DNA from: Solimonas thermocellulolyticum
Lineage (GTDB): Bacteria; Pseudomonadota; Gammaproteobacteria; Nevskiales; Nevskiaceae
Assembly: GCF_040327995.1 (NCBI RefSeq)
Contig: NZ_JBEPIJ010000014.1
Location: 19,583 to 83,582 of the forward strand
Length of the DNA stretch: 64,000 nucleotides
Direction: 5' to 3'
A program made the translations under genes and the position numbers. The notes under the pieces were generated by a model, which saw only the letters and a list, made by a program, of their open reading frames with translations, did no database searches and was not told where the DNA came from. Below are positions 42,170-50,530 of this stretch, piece after piece (the stretch's first letter is position 1; each line of letters starts with the position of its first letter).

Positions 42170-44161
42170 ATGAGACTCATCAGGTACATGACGGTGCTGC
42201 TCGCCGGCACGCTGCTCCTCGCCTGCAACAGCAGCACCGCGCCGGGTGGCGCGCCGCCGCCATCGGGCGAGGGTCGCTGCGTCGGCTACAACCCGCTACG
42301 CAATCCGTACTTCGGCGATCTGCACGTGCACACGCGCTACTCGCTCGACGCCAACACCCAGGGCACGATCGTCGGTCCACACGAGGCCTACCGCTTTGCG
42401 CTCGGCGAGCGCCTGGGCATCCAGCCCTACGACGAGAACGGCGCGCCGCTGCGCACGACGCAGCTCGCGCGGCCGCTGGACTTCGCCGCGGTCACCGACC
42501 ACGCCGAGCTGTTCGGCGAGACCGAGATCTGCACCAACCCGGACTATCTCGGCTACTACGCGCCCGAGTGCGTGCTCTACCGCAGCTTTCCCGAGCAGTC
42601 GTTCATCATCTTCAACCTCGCCGCGGTCGGCCTGCCCGAGCTGCCGCAGTTCCCGGTGCCGCCGGACGTGCCGCTGATCTCGGATCTGCCGATCGTCGGC
42701 GCCAACGGCAGCATTCCGCGTCTGCCGTACTGCGGGCTCGGCGGCCAGCTCTGTCTCGACGCGGCGATGACGCCGTGGCAGGACATCCAGCTCGCCGCCG
42801 CGATCTACGACGACACCAGCGCGGACTGCCGTTTCACCACCTTCATCGGCTATGAATGGACCGGCGCGCCGATGGCCAACAACCTGCACCGCAACGTCAT
42901 CTTCCGCAGCGACGTCGTGCCGCGGATTCCGCCGGCCTATCAGGAATACCCGCGGCCGGAGCTCTTGTGGCAGGCGCTCGACGAACAATGCGCGCAGGTC
43001 GAGGGCTGCGATTACCTGACGATCCCGCACAACTCCAACCTCTCCGGCGGCCTGATGTTCGAGCCCCGCGACCGTTTCGGCAACGACTACACCCGTGAGT
43101 TCGCGCAGGCGCGGCAGGCCAACGAGCCGCTGGCCGAGATCTACCAGCACAAGGGCCAGTCCGAGTGTCTGGGCACGATCGGCGCGGGCGCCAACGACGA
43201 ACTGTGCGGCTTCGAGCTCTTGCCCTACCGCAACTTCATCGGCAGCCAGGTCAGCCCGGCGGCGAGCGGCGCGCCGCTGGAACGGGACTTTCTGCGTAAC
43301 GCGCTCGCACAAGGCCTGCGCTTGGAGCGCGAACTCGGCGCCAACCCGTTCAAATACGGCTTCGTCGCCAGCTCGGACACGCATCTGGGCACGCCGGGAC
43401 TGACGGCGGAAGTCGCCTATCCCGGCCACGGCGGCGCCGGCGGCGGCGCGCGCGACGAAGTCCCGCCGGGACTGCCCGATCTGATCGAGAACAGCCCCGG
43501 GGGTCTCGCGGTGCTCTGGGCCGAGGAAAACACGCGCGAGGCGCTGTTCGACGCGATGCGCCGGCGCGAGGCCTATGCCACCAGCGGTCAGCGGCCGGTG
43601 GTGCGCTTCTTCGGCGGCTGGGAGCTGCCGGCGGATCTGTGCGGCCGCGGCGACTTCGTCGAAACCGGCTACGCGCTGGGCGTGCCGATGGGGGGCGACC
43701 TGCCGCCCGCGACGGCTGCACGGCCGCGCTTCGCGGTGTCGGCGCTGCGCGATCCGGGCGCGCCCGGCGATCCCGCCGAACCCCTGCAGCGCATCCAGAT
43801 CGTCAAGGGCTGGGTCGACGACAGCGGCACGCACGAGCGCGTCTACGAGGTCGCCGGCGATCCCGCCAACGGCGCCGGCGTCGATCTCGCGACCTGTCAG
43901 ACCCACGGGCCCGGCTTTGCCAGCCTGTGCGCGGTCTGGGAGGACCCGGACTTCGATCCTGCGCAATCGGCGTTCTGGTACGCGCGCGTGATCGACAACC
44001 CGAGCTGCCGCTGGGCGACCCGCCAGTGCGTGGCCGCGGGCATCGACTGCAGCGATGCCGAGGCCGTGCCCGAGGAGTGGGCGGACTGCTGCGATGCGAG
44101 ATATCCCAAGACCGTGCAGGAACGCGCCTGGACCTCGCCGATCTGGTACGCGCCACGGTGA
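42170..44161 (+). CDS. DUF3604-domain lipoprotein (PHP-like hydrolase fold)
   Basis: A 663-residue protein. The signal peptide ends in a lipobox (LLLAC, Cys19), so it is an exported lipoprotein. The DUF3604 domain begins with GDLHVHTRYSLD (46-60, a PHP-type metal motif) and continues with VTDHAELFG, IPHNSNLSGG and ASSDTHLG. It is rich in cysteines, consistent with disulfides outside the cytoplasm. Start: ATG 42170 with GAGGAG 5 bases upstream. It is followed directly by a peptidyl-prolyl isomerase and a HupE-like gene, a trio I know from many marine and soil gammaproteobacteria; the function is not established. Confidence 0.9.
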   Translation: MRLIRYMTVLLAGTLLLACNSSTAPGGAPPPSGEGRCVGYNPLRNPYFGDLHVHTRYSLDANTQGTIVGPHEAYRFALGERLGIQPYDENGAPLRTTQLARPLDFAAVTDHAELFGETEICTNPDYLGYYAPECVLYRSFPEQSFIIFNLAAVGLPELPQFPVPPDVPLISDLPIVGANGSIPRLPYCGLGGQLCLDAAMTPWQDIQLAAAIYDDTSADCRFTTFIGYEWTGAPMANNLHRNVIFRSDVVPRIPPAYQEYPRPELLWQALDEQCAQVEGCDYLTIPHNSNLSGGLMFEPRDRFGNDYTREFAQARQANEPLAEIYQHKGQSECLGTIGAGANDELCGFELLPYRNFIGSQVSPAASGAPLERDFLRNALAQGLRLERELGANPFKYGFVASSDTHLGTPGLTAEVAYPGHGGAGGGARDEVPPGLPDLIENSPGGLAVLWAEENTREALFDAMRRREAYATSGQRPVVRFFGGWELPADLCGRGDFVETGYALGVPMGGDLPPATAARPRFAVSALRDPGAPGDPAEPLQRIQIVKGWVDDSGTHERVYEVAGDPANGAGVDLATCQTHGPGFASLCAVWEDPDFDPAQSAFWYARVIDNPSCRWATRQCVAAGIDCSDAEAVPEEWADCCDARYPKTVQERAWTSPIWYAPR

Positions 44162-44163
44162 GC

Positions 44164-45102
44164 ATGCGCGGCCTGATCCGTCAGCCGTTGCTGCACTTTC
44201 TCGCCATCGGTGGCTTGCTGTTCGCCGTGCAGCAGGGCTGGCGCGTAGACACCACGCCGGAAGGCCAGCCGGTCGTACAGCTCGACGCCGCGGCGCAGGC
44301 GCGCCTGCGCGCCGAATGGCGCGCGGCACTCGGACGCGAGCCCAGCGACGCCGAATGGCAGGCGCAGCTCGCGCGCGCGATCGACGCCGAGCTGCTGCTC
44401 GCCGAGGCGCTGCGGCTCGAACTCGACGTGCTCGATCCGGTCGCGCGCCAACGCCTGTTGATGAACATGCGCTTCGCCTTTGCCGGCCGGCGCGCCAGCG
44501 AGGACGCGCTGCTGTTCGAGGCGCGCGCGCTGGGCATGCCGCGCAGCGATCCGGTCGTGCGACGCCGGCTGCTGCAGGTGATGGAGCGGCGCTTGCAAGC
44601 GCCGGCACTGCCCGACGAGGCGACGCTGCGCGCTTACGTGCAGGCCAATGCGGCGCGTTACGCACGGCCGGCGCGCCACGGCTTTCGCCAGATCTGGTTC
44701 GCGCGTGCCGATGATGCGCGCATCGCCGAGGTGCGGGCGGCGCTCGCGCGCGGCGAGGTGCCGGCGCACTCCGGCGACGCCTTCCTGCTCGGCGCGCGAC
44801 AGCCGCCGGCGACGACGGAGCAGATCGCGCAGCGCTTTGGCACGGCATTCGCTCAGGCGGTGGAATCGGCGCCACTGGAGCGCTGGACCGGGCCGCTGGC
44901 CTCCGTCTACGGCACCCATTTCGTGTTCGTCGAGCAGCGCAGCGCGGCGCAGCCGCCGGACTTCGACGCGGTGCGCGGTCGCGCCGCGGCCGCCTGGGCG
45001 GTCGAGCAGCGCGCGGCGCGCCGGCACGCGGCGCTGCAGGCACTGCGCGCGCGCTACCGCATCGAGCTGGCGCAGTTCGCGCACGACGGAGCGCCGGGCT
45101 GA
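44164..45102 (+). CDS. Membrane-anchored peptidyl-prolyl isomerase-like protein
   Basis: A 312-residue protein with an N-terminal membrane anchor (about 8-26), a helical SurA/PpiC-like N-domain (AIDAELLLAEALRLELD, RMLLMNMRFAF-like segment) and a C-terminal parvulin-type domain (RHGFRQIWFARADD, GDAFLLG, ESAPLERWTGPLASVYGTHFVFVEQ). Probably a periplasmic folding helper. The gene sits between DUF3604 and HupE with 2-bp and 1-bp junctions, so it likely assists the exported partners (inference). ATG 44164 chosen; GTG 44158 overlapping the DUF3604 stop is possible. Confidence 0.8.
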   Translation: MRGLIRQPLLHFLAIGGLLFAVQQGWRVDTTPEGQPVVQLDAAAQARLRAEWRAALGREPSDAEWQAQLARAIDAELLLAEALRLELDVLDPVARQRLLMNMRFAFAGRRASEDALLFEARALGMPRSDPVVRRRLLQVMERRLQAPALPDEATLRAYVQANAARYARPARHGFRQIWFARADDARIAEVRAALARGEVPAHSGDAFLLGARQPPATTEQIAQRFGTAFAQAVESAPLERWTGPLASVYGTHFVFVEQRSAAQPPDFDAVRGRAAAAWAVEQRAARRHAALQALRARYRIELAQFAHDGAPG

Positions 45103-46082
45103 TGCGCGCGCTGCTGCTGATGCTGGCCGTGCTCGTGGTCGGCGGTGCCGGTGCACACCCGCTGGCGCCGGCACTGCTGTCGCTGCACCAGACCGCGCCG
45201 GATCGGTTCGAGGTGCTGTGGCGCAGCTCGCTGGTGCGCACGCCCGGCGCCGCCCTCGCACCGCAATGGCCGACCGGCTGCGCCGCCGAGCGGCGCGAGG
45301 CATCGGCGATCGATGACGATGCCGCCTGGGTCGAGCACTGGGCGCTGCACTGTCCCGCTGGCATCGAGGGACGGCGCATCGGCGTCGACGGACTCGCACG
45401 CGCCGGCATCAACGTGATTCTGCGCATCCAGCCGCTGCACGGCGCCGCCCAGCAGGTGCTGCTCGACGCCGCTCGCAGCGCCTACGTGATCGCGCCGAGC
45501 GGCGCGGCGACGCCGGTGTTCACGCATTATCTCGCGCTCGGCGTCGAGCATCTCTTGCTCGGTCCGGATCATCTGCTGTTCGTGCTCGGGCTGATGCTGC
45601 TGGTGCGCGGCCTGCGTGCACAGGTCTGGACCCTCACCGCGTTCACGCTCGGTCACAGCATCACCCTGAGCCTCGCGGCGCTCGGGCTGGTGCGTGCGAG
45701 CCCGGTGCTGACCGAGCTGGCGATCGCCGCGAGCATCCTGTGGCTGGCGACGGCGATCCTGCGCCGGGGGCAGGCGCCGGCGCGCAGGCCGTGGATCATG
45801 GCGGTTCTGTTCGGTCTGTTGCACGGACTCGGCTTCGCCGGAGCGCTGGCGCAGACGGGTCTGCCGCTCGATGAGATTCCGCAGGCGCTGGTCGCGTTCA
45901 ATCTCGGCATCGAAGTCGGGCAACTCGCGGTCGTCGCCCTCGTGCTGGGCGCGGTGGCGGTCCTGCGCCGCGCCCGTGTACGGCCGGGGGTGTGGATGGC
46001 GGCGCGGCCGCTGACGGCCTACGTCATCGGCAGCGCCGCCGCCTACTGGTGCTGGGAGCGCAGCGCGGTCATCTGGCTATGA
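45102..46082 (+). CDS. HupE/UreJ-family membrane protein
   Basis: A 326-residue protein. A signal peptide (1-18) is followed by a ~140-residue exported domain (HPLAPALLSLHQTAPDRFEVLW), then from about 145 six or so membrane helices of the HupE/UreJ_2 type (GVEHLLLGPDHLLFVLGLMLL, FTLGHSITLSLAALG, GLLHGLGFAGAL). The His-rich LLLGPDHLLFV and LGHSITL motifs suggest metal handling, but no urease or hydrogenase genes are near. Its ATG overlaps the isomerase stop (TGATG). Confidence 0.88.
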   Translation: MRALLLMLAVLVVGGAGAHPLAPALLSLHQTAPDRFEVLWRSSLVRTPGAALAPQWPTGCAAERREASAIDDDAAWVEHWALHCPAGIEGRRIGVDGLARAGINVILRIQPLHGAAQQVLLDAARSAYVIAPSGAATPVFTHYLALGVEHLLLGPDHLLFVLGLMLLVRGLRAQVWTLTAFTLGHSITLSLAALGLVRASPVLTELAIAASILWLATAILRRGQAPARRPWIMAVLFGLLHGLGFAGALAQTGLPLDEIPQALVAFNLGIEVGQLAVVALVLGAVAVLRRARVRPGVWMAARPLTAYVIGSAAAYWCWERSAVIWL

Positions 46083-46268
46083 ACGACCGGGGCCGCGCGC
46101 GGGCTCGCATATGCCGCCGTGCTCGACCGAGCCCATCCCCCTGCGGAGCCGGCTCGTGGTCCACCGCGGTACCGGCACCTTGGACCCGTCTCACACGAAA
46201 GGACGACGTTAGACGGGTGATGTGCGCGCATCATCGGTCGGACGACACGGTCCGAGGAGAGCGAGCAG

Positions 46269-47036
46269 ATGACCCAGCCGGCATTCCCCGCAGGTGCGGC
46301 GCTGGTGTTCGGCGGCAGCGGCGGCATCGGCCAGGAGGTGGCCAAGAGCTTCGGCGCGGCCGGCTCGGACGTGGCGATCGTCTATCGCTCCAAGCAGGAC
46401 GTCGCGCAAAAGGTCGCGGCCGCGATCGGCGAGGGCGGCCGCAAGGCGACGATCCATGCCGCCGACGTGCGCGAGGCGGCGCAGGTCCAAGCCGCCGTCA
46501 ACGACGCGATCGCCGCGCACGGGCGCATCCATACCGTGGTCTGGGCGGCGGGCCCGGTGGTCGAGCAGGTGCACATTGCCGAGACCTCGGCCGAGTTGTG
46601 GAAGAAGTCCATCGACATCGAGGTCCACGGCTTTTTCAACGCGGTGCAGGCGACGCTGCCGCACCTGCGCGAGAAAGGCGGCGGGTCCTACGTGCACCTC
46701 GGCTCCGCGGGCCATGTCTTCTGGCCGGCCAAGGACGGGCTGTCGGTCGTGCCCAAGGCGGCCAACGAGGCGCTGGTTCAGGGCATCGCCAAGGAAGAGG
46801 GGCGCTTCAACATCCGCGCGAACTCGGTGCTGGTCGGCGTCATCGAGGCCGGCATGTTCCTGGAGCTGCTCAAGCGCGGCGTCTTCGACCAGAAGTGGAC
46901 CGAGGAGACGCAGAAGCTGCTGTGCATCAAGCGCTGGGGCAAGCCCGAGGAGATCGGCGCCGCGGCGGTGTTCCTCGCCACCAATGGCTACGTGACCGGA
47001 CAAAAGATCAACGTGTCCGGTGGATTTGGCATCTAA
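46269..47036 (+). CDS. SDR-family protein lacking the catalytic tyrosine
   Basis: A 255-residue SDR fold. The nucleotide loop is GGSGGIG, and HLGSAG supplies a Ser. Where YxxxK is expected it reads SVVPKAANEAL, so the Lys is kept but the Tyr is replaced by Ser. The C-terminus (TNGYVTGQKINVSGGFGI) is normal. It may be a non-redox SDR or use another residue. It begins with a good ribosome site (GAGGAG) and is followed after 11 bp by a SnoaL-like gene, suggesting a two-gene operon. Confidence 0.88.
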   Translation: MTQPAFPAGAALVFGGSGGIGQEVAKSFGAAGSDVAIVYRSKQDVAQKVAAAIGEGGRKATIHAADVREAAQVQAAVNDAIAAHGRIHTVVWAAGPVVEQVHIAETSAELWKKSIDIEVHGFFNAVQATLPHLREKGGGSYVHLGSAGHVFWPAKDGLSVVPKAANEALVQGIAKEEGRFNIRANSVLVGVIEAGMFLELLKRGVFDQKWTEETQKLLCIKRWGKPEEIGAAAVFLATNGYVTGQKINVSGGFGI

Positions 47037-47047
47037 GGGACGCGCAA

Positions 47048-47539
47048 ATGAGCCTGCCACTCGAAGACATCGAGCTGATCCGCCAGCTCAAGTACCGCTA
47101 CTGCCGCTGCATCGACACGGCCAACATCGCAGAGCTGCGCGAGCTGTTCACCGAGGACGCGAGCGTTCGCTACCAGGGCGGCAGCTATCTGTTCGAGGCG
47201 CAGGGTCGCGACGAGATCCTGCGGGCGCTCGAATACGCCTTCCATGCCGAGGCGATCGCGTTGCATCACGTGAACCACCCGGAGATCAGCGTGACCTCGC
47301 CCCTTGAGGCGACCGGCATCTGGTATCTAAAGGACTGGTTCTGCGACCTGCGGCGCAAGATCGTCACCGACGGCTCGGCGCTGTACCGCGACACCTACGT
47401 CAAGCAGGGCGGCCGCTGGCTGATCCAGCGCGCGACCTACGAGCGCATCTACGAGATCGTCACGCCGTTCGAGCAGGCGCCGAACATCACCGCGCACTGG
47501 CTCGCCAAGCACGGCAAGCGCTTGCCGCAAGGGGCGTAG
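47048..47539 (+). CDS. SnoaL-like / NTF2-fold protein
   Basis: A 163-residue protein: LEDIELIRQLKYRYCRCIDTANIAELRELFTEDASVRY (first helices), LHHVNHPEISVTSP, and the C-terminal RDTYVKQGGRWLIQRATYERIYE. It is the same general family as the protein at 33581, with a conserved RxxKxRY start, and probably works with the SDR encoded just upstream. Converges with purD (2 bp between stops). Confidence 0.82.
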   Translation: MSLPLEDIELIRQLKYRYCRCIDTANIAELRELFTEDASVRYQGGSYLFEAQGRDEILRALEYAFHAEAIALHHVNHPEISVTSPLEATGIWYLKDWFCDLRRKIVTDGSALYRDTYVKQGGRWLIQRATYERIYEIVTPFEQAPNITAHWLAKHGKRLPQGA

Positions 47540-47541
47540 CG

Positions 47542-48846
47542 TCAATCCTCGCGCGCGATCGCGCGGTGGCCGATGTCGCTGCGGTACTGCACACCGTCCC
47601 AGCGGATCCGCCGGACCGCCGCATAGGCGGCCTGCTGCGCCGCGCGCACGGTGTCGCCGCGCGCGACCACGCACAGCACGCGGCCGCCGCTGGTGACGAT
47701 CTGGCCGTCGCGCTCGGCGGTGCCGGCGTGAAATACCTTGGCGGCGCCCAGGTCGGCGTCGAGGCCGCGGATCGCATCGCCCTTGCGCGGCGTGCCCGGA
47801 TAGCCGCCGGCGGCCATGACCACGCCGAGCGCGGGCTGCTGCGACCAGCGTGGCTGCACGGCGTCGAGGCGGCCGTCGACCGCGGCTTCGAGCAGCTCGA
47901 GCAGGTCCGAGTCGAGGCGGAACAGGATCGGCTGGGTTTCCGGATCACCCATGCGCACGTTGAATTCGAGCACGCGCGGCTCGCCGCGGGCGTCGATCAT
48001 CAGGCCGGCGTAGAGAAAGCCGGTGAAGGGCGCGCCTTCGGCGGCCATGCCCCTGAGCGTCGGCTCGATCACCTCGCGGCAGATGCGGGCGTGAATCTCG
48101 GGCGTGACCACCGGCGCCGGCGAATAGGCGCCCATGCCGCCGGTGTTCGGCCCGGTGTCGCCGTCGCCGATGCGCTTGTGATCCTGGCTGGTGGCCAGCG
48201 CCACGTACTGCGGTTTGGCGCCGGCGCCGCTGGCGACGACGATGAAGCTGGCTTCCTCGCCCTCCAGGAAGTCCTCGACGACGACGCGCGCACCGGCCTG
48301 GCCGAGCATGGTGCCGCCGAGCATATCGCGCACCGCGGTCTGCGCCTCGTCGACGGTCTGCGCCACGACCACGCCCTTGCCGGCGGCAAGACCGTCGGCC
48401 TTGACCACGATCGGCGCGCCGCGCTCGGCGATGTAGTCCAGGGCCGGGTCGAGCTCGTTGAACACGCGGTATTGCGCGGTGGGGATGCGGTGGCGTTCGA
48501 GAAAGGCCTTGGTGAAGGCCTTCGAGGCTTCGAGCTGCGCGGCCGCGCGGCGCGGCCCGAAGATACGCAGACCGGCGGCCTCGAAGGCATCGACGACGCC
48601 GAGCGCCAGCGGCGCCTCGGGACCGACGACGGTGAAACCGATCTGCTCGCGCCGGGCCAGCGCGACCAGGCCGTCGATGTCCTCGGCCTGCACCGCGACG
48701 TTGCGGCAGCGCGCCTCGCGCGCAGTGCCGGCATTGCCCGGTGCGACCAGCACCTCGGCCACGCGCGGCGACTGCGCCAGCTTCCACGCCAGCGCATGCT
48801 CGCGGCCGCCGGCGCCGATGACCAGGACCTTGATCGCGTGCGACAT
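47542..48846 (-). CDS. purD: Phosphoribosylamine-glycine ligase
   Basis: A 434-residue ATP-grasp enzyme of purine synthesis (GAR synthetase). KVLVIGAGGREHALAWKLAQS at the start, APGNAGTA, VVGPEAPLALG, PIVVKADGLAAGKGV, SQDHKRIGDGDTGPNTGGMGAYSPAP and LEFNVRMGDPETQ are diagnostic. Full length. An intrinsic terminator 50 bp upstream separates it from the glycine-zipper gene. Confidence 0.98.
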   Translation of the reverse strand: MSHAIKVLVIGAGGREHALAWKLAQSPRVAEVLVAPGNAGTAREARCRNVAVQAEDIDGLVALARREQIGFTVVGPEAPLALGVVDAFEAAGLRIFGPRRAAAQLEASKAFTKAFLERHRIPTAQYRVFNELDPALDYIAERGAPIVVKADGLAAGKGVVVAQTVDEAQTAVRDMLGGTMLGQAGARVVVEDFLEGEEASFIVVASGAGAKPQYVALATSQDHKRIGDGDTGPNTGGMGAYSPAPVVTPEIHARICREVIEPTLRGMAAEGAPFTGFLYAGLMIDARGEPRVLEFNVRMGDPETQPILFRLDSDLLELLEAAVDGRLDAVQPRWSQQPALGVVMAAGGYPGTPRKGDAIRGLDADLGAAKVFHAGTAERDGQIVTSGGRVLCVVARGDTVRAAQQAAYAAVRRIRWDGVQYRSDIGHRAIARED

Positions 48847-48895
48847 GGGGCGCTCCGTAGAGAAAAAGGGGCGCTAGTGTAGTGCGTCATCAACG

Positions 48896-48923
48896 AAAAA
48901 CCCCGCGCCCGGTGGGCGCGGGG
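48896..48923 (-). terminator. Intrinsic terminator of the glycine-zipper lipoprotein gene
   Basis: On the minus strand a 10-bp GC stem (CCCCGCGCCC / GGGCGCGGGG, 48923-48901) with a three-base loop is followed by TTTTT (48900-48896). Confidence 0.88.
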
Positions 48924-48947
48924 TCGGCTGCGGCCACAGACTGGCCT

Positions 48948-49511
48948 TCAGCGCAGGCGCAGGTTGTTGCCTTCGACGATCACCGGCGTGCCGATGCTCA
49001 GGCTAGAGGCGTCCATCACGCGCACCACGCGCTGGCCGCCGGTTTCCATGCCCACGGTCACGTCGTAGACGGTGGTCGAGCGCGCGCGCTTCTCGATCTC
49101 GTGACCGGCGATGGCGCCGAGGATCGCACCGGCCGCAGTCGCCGCGTCGTTGCCGCGGCCGCTGCCGAACTGGTGTCCGGCGACGCCGCCGGCCACCGCG
49201 CCGGCGACCGCACCGGCGCCGCTGCCTTCGCCCTTGATCTTGACCGGCGTGATCGCGACCACGGTACCGCAGTCGGCACAGACCGTCGGGCGCGGCGGCG
49301 GTGTTGCCGGACGCGGCTTGGGCGCGGCCGCCTGCGTCGGCAGCGGGGTGGGCGTGGGTGTGGGCTCGGCGCTCGGGCTCGCGGTGGCCTCGGGCGAGGG
49401 CTCGGCCGCGGCGTCCTGCGCCGCGTCCGGCGCGCAGGCGCCAAGCCCCGCGGCGAGGGCGGCGATGGCGAGCGCGCGGCGCAAGGGGTGCTGGATCGTT
49501 TGGTGACGCAT
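48948..49511 (-). CDS. Glycine-zipper 2TM lipoprotein (SlyB-like)
   Basis: A 187-residue outer-membrane-type lipoprotein. The lipobox is LGAC. A Pro/Thr/Ala linker (about 35-75, with PTPTPTPLP) and a VCADCGTV segment precede the double glycine zipper (GSGAGAVAGAVAGGVAGHQFG, AGAILGAIAGHEIE) and a C-terminal strand-rich part (YDVTVGMETGGQRVV). Relatives stabilise the envelope. ATG 49511 is used; a GTG at 49523 is possible. The terminator follows its stop. Confidence 0.85.
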   Translation of the reverse strand: MRHQTIQHPLRRALAIAALAAGLGACAPDAAQDAAAEPSPEATASPSAEPTPTPTPLPTQAAAPKPRPATPPPRPTVCADCGTVVAITPVKIKGEGSGAGAVAGAVAGGVAGHQFGSGRGNDAATAAGAILGAIAGHEIEKRARSTTVYDVTVGMETGGQRVVRVMDASSLSIGTPVIVEGNNLRLR

Positions 49512-49623
49512 GTCGGAATCCACCGGATCGGTAATGGCGTCAGCCTAGGATGACGCCCTTAGCCCCGGCTGAACATGGTATCGACCATCGGCAACGCCCG
49601 TGGCAGTGCGCCTGCCGGTGTGC

Positions 49624-50517
49624 TCAGGCGCCGCTCGGGGCCGATGTCACACGGCGCCGGTGGAAATCGAGCACGGCCCGCAGCACGCGGTCCGGCGCCT
49701 CGAACTGCGGGTAGTGGCCGATGCCCTCGAGCGAGACGATGTCGGCGTCCGGCACCAGCTCGGCATAGCGCCGCGCCATGTGTGCGCCGGAAACCGGGTC
49801 CTCGGCGCCGTTGATCAGGCGCAACGGCACGGTCGTGTGGGTCAGCGCGCCGACCCAGCGGCTGCGCTGCGCGCGGCGCTCGTCGATGTAGCGCAGCAGT
49901 CGCGGGATCACGCGCTGGCCGTCGTTGAAGGTGATCAGTCGCCAAAAGTCGTGCAGCTCGATCGGCGTCGGCCGTGTCCGCGGCCCGAAGACCCGGCTGA
50001 AGGCGCGGCCGAAGGCGCGCTCGTTCATCAGCGCGGCGAGCAGCGGACCGAGCGGGCTTTTCAAGAGCTTCTGTGCGCCGGTCGGGCGATGCGTTTCCGG
50101 GAACAGGCCGCCGTTGAGCAGCACGGTCGACAGGATCGTGGCCTCGCGCTCGGGCCGTTCGAGCTGGCGCGCGAGCAGCTCCTGCGCCACGCTCACGCCG
50201 TAGTCGTGGGCGAGCACGTGCACGCGCCGCACCTCGTAGCGGGCGAGGAGCTGCTCGCACAGGTCGGCCTGTTCGAGCAGCGAGTAGCGATGCCGTTTGG
50301 GCTTGGCCGAGAAGCCGAAGCCGAGCAGGTCCGGGGCGAGCACGTGCTCGAAGCGTTCGCACAGCCCGTTCCACACCGGCTCGAAGTCCCAGGACGCGGT
50401 CGGAAAGCCGTGGATCAGCAAGAGCGCCGTCTCGCCCGCGCCGTGGCGCTGGTAGAAGATGTCGTGGCCGTTGAAGTGAAAGTGCGCGCCGGTGTCGCGC
50501 CAGCGGCTGAAGCTCAT
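49624..50517 (-). CDS. Alpha/beta hydrolase (haloalkane dehalogenase-like)
   Basis: A 297-residue hydrolase. LLLIHGFPTASWDFEPVW (oxyanion His-Gly), APDLLGFGFSAKP, and the nucleophile elbow AHDYGVS with an Asp instead of Ser. An Asp nucleophile is typical of haloalkane dehalogenases and epoxide hydrolases. The acid-region NGAEDPVSG and the His in EGIGHYPQFEAP complete the triad. Dehalogenase versus epoxide hydrolase cannot be decided here. It follows the HSL-type esterase by 13 bp, same strand. Confidence 0.86.
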   Translation of the reverse strand: MSFSRWRDTGAHFHFNGHDIFYQRHGAGETALLLIHGFPTASWDFEPVWNGLCERFEHVLAPDLLGFGFSAKPKRHRYSLLEQADLCEQLLARYEVRRVHVLAHDYGVSVAQELLARQLERPEREATILSTVLLNGGLFPETHRPTGAQKLLKSPLGPLLAALMNERAFGRAFSRVFGPRTRPTPIELHDFWRLITFNDGQRVIPRLLRYIDERRAQRSRWVGALTHTTVPLRLINGAEDPVSGAHMARRYAELVPDADIVSLEGIGHYPQFEAPDRVLRAVLDFHRRRVTSAPSGA

Positions 50518-50530
50518 GGCGTGCGCGGAT

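Noticed and set aside
42296..45427. A 1043-codon open frame on the minus strand opposite DUF3604 and the isomerase gene
   Set aside because: It is arginine/alanine-rich, shows no domain pattern, and lies opposite well-supported genes; long antisense frames are expected at this GC content.
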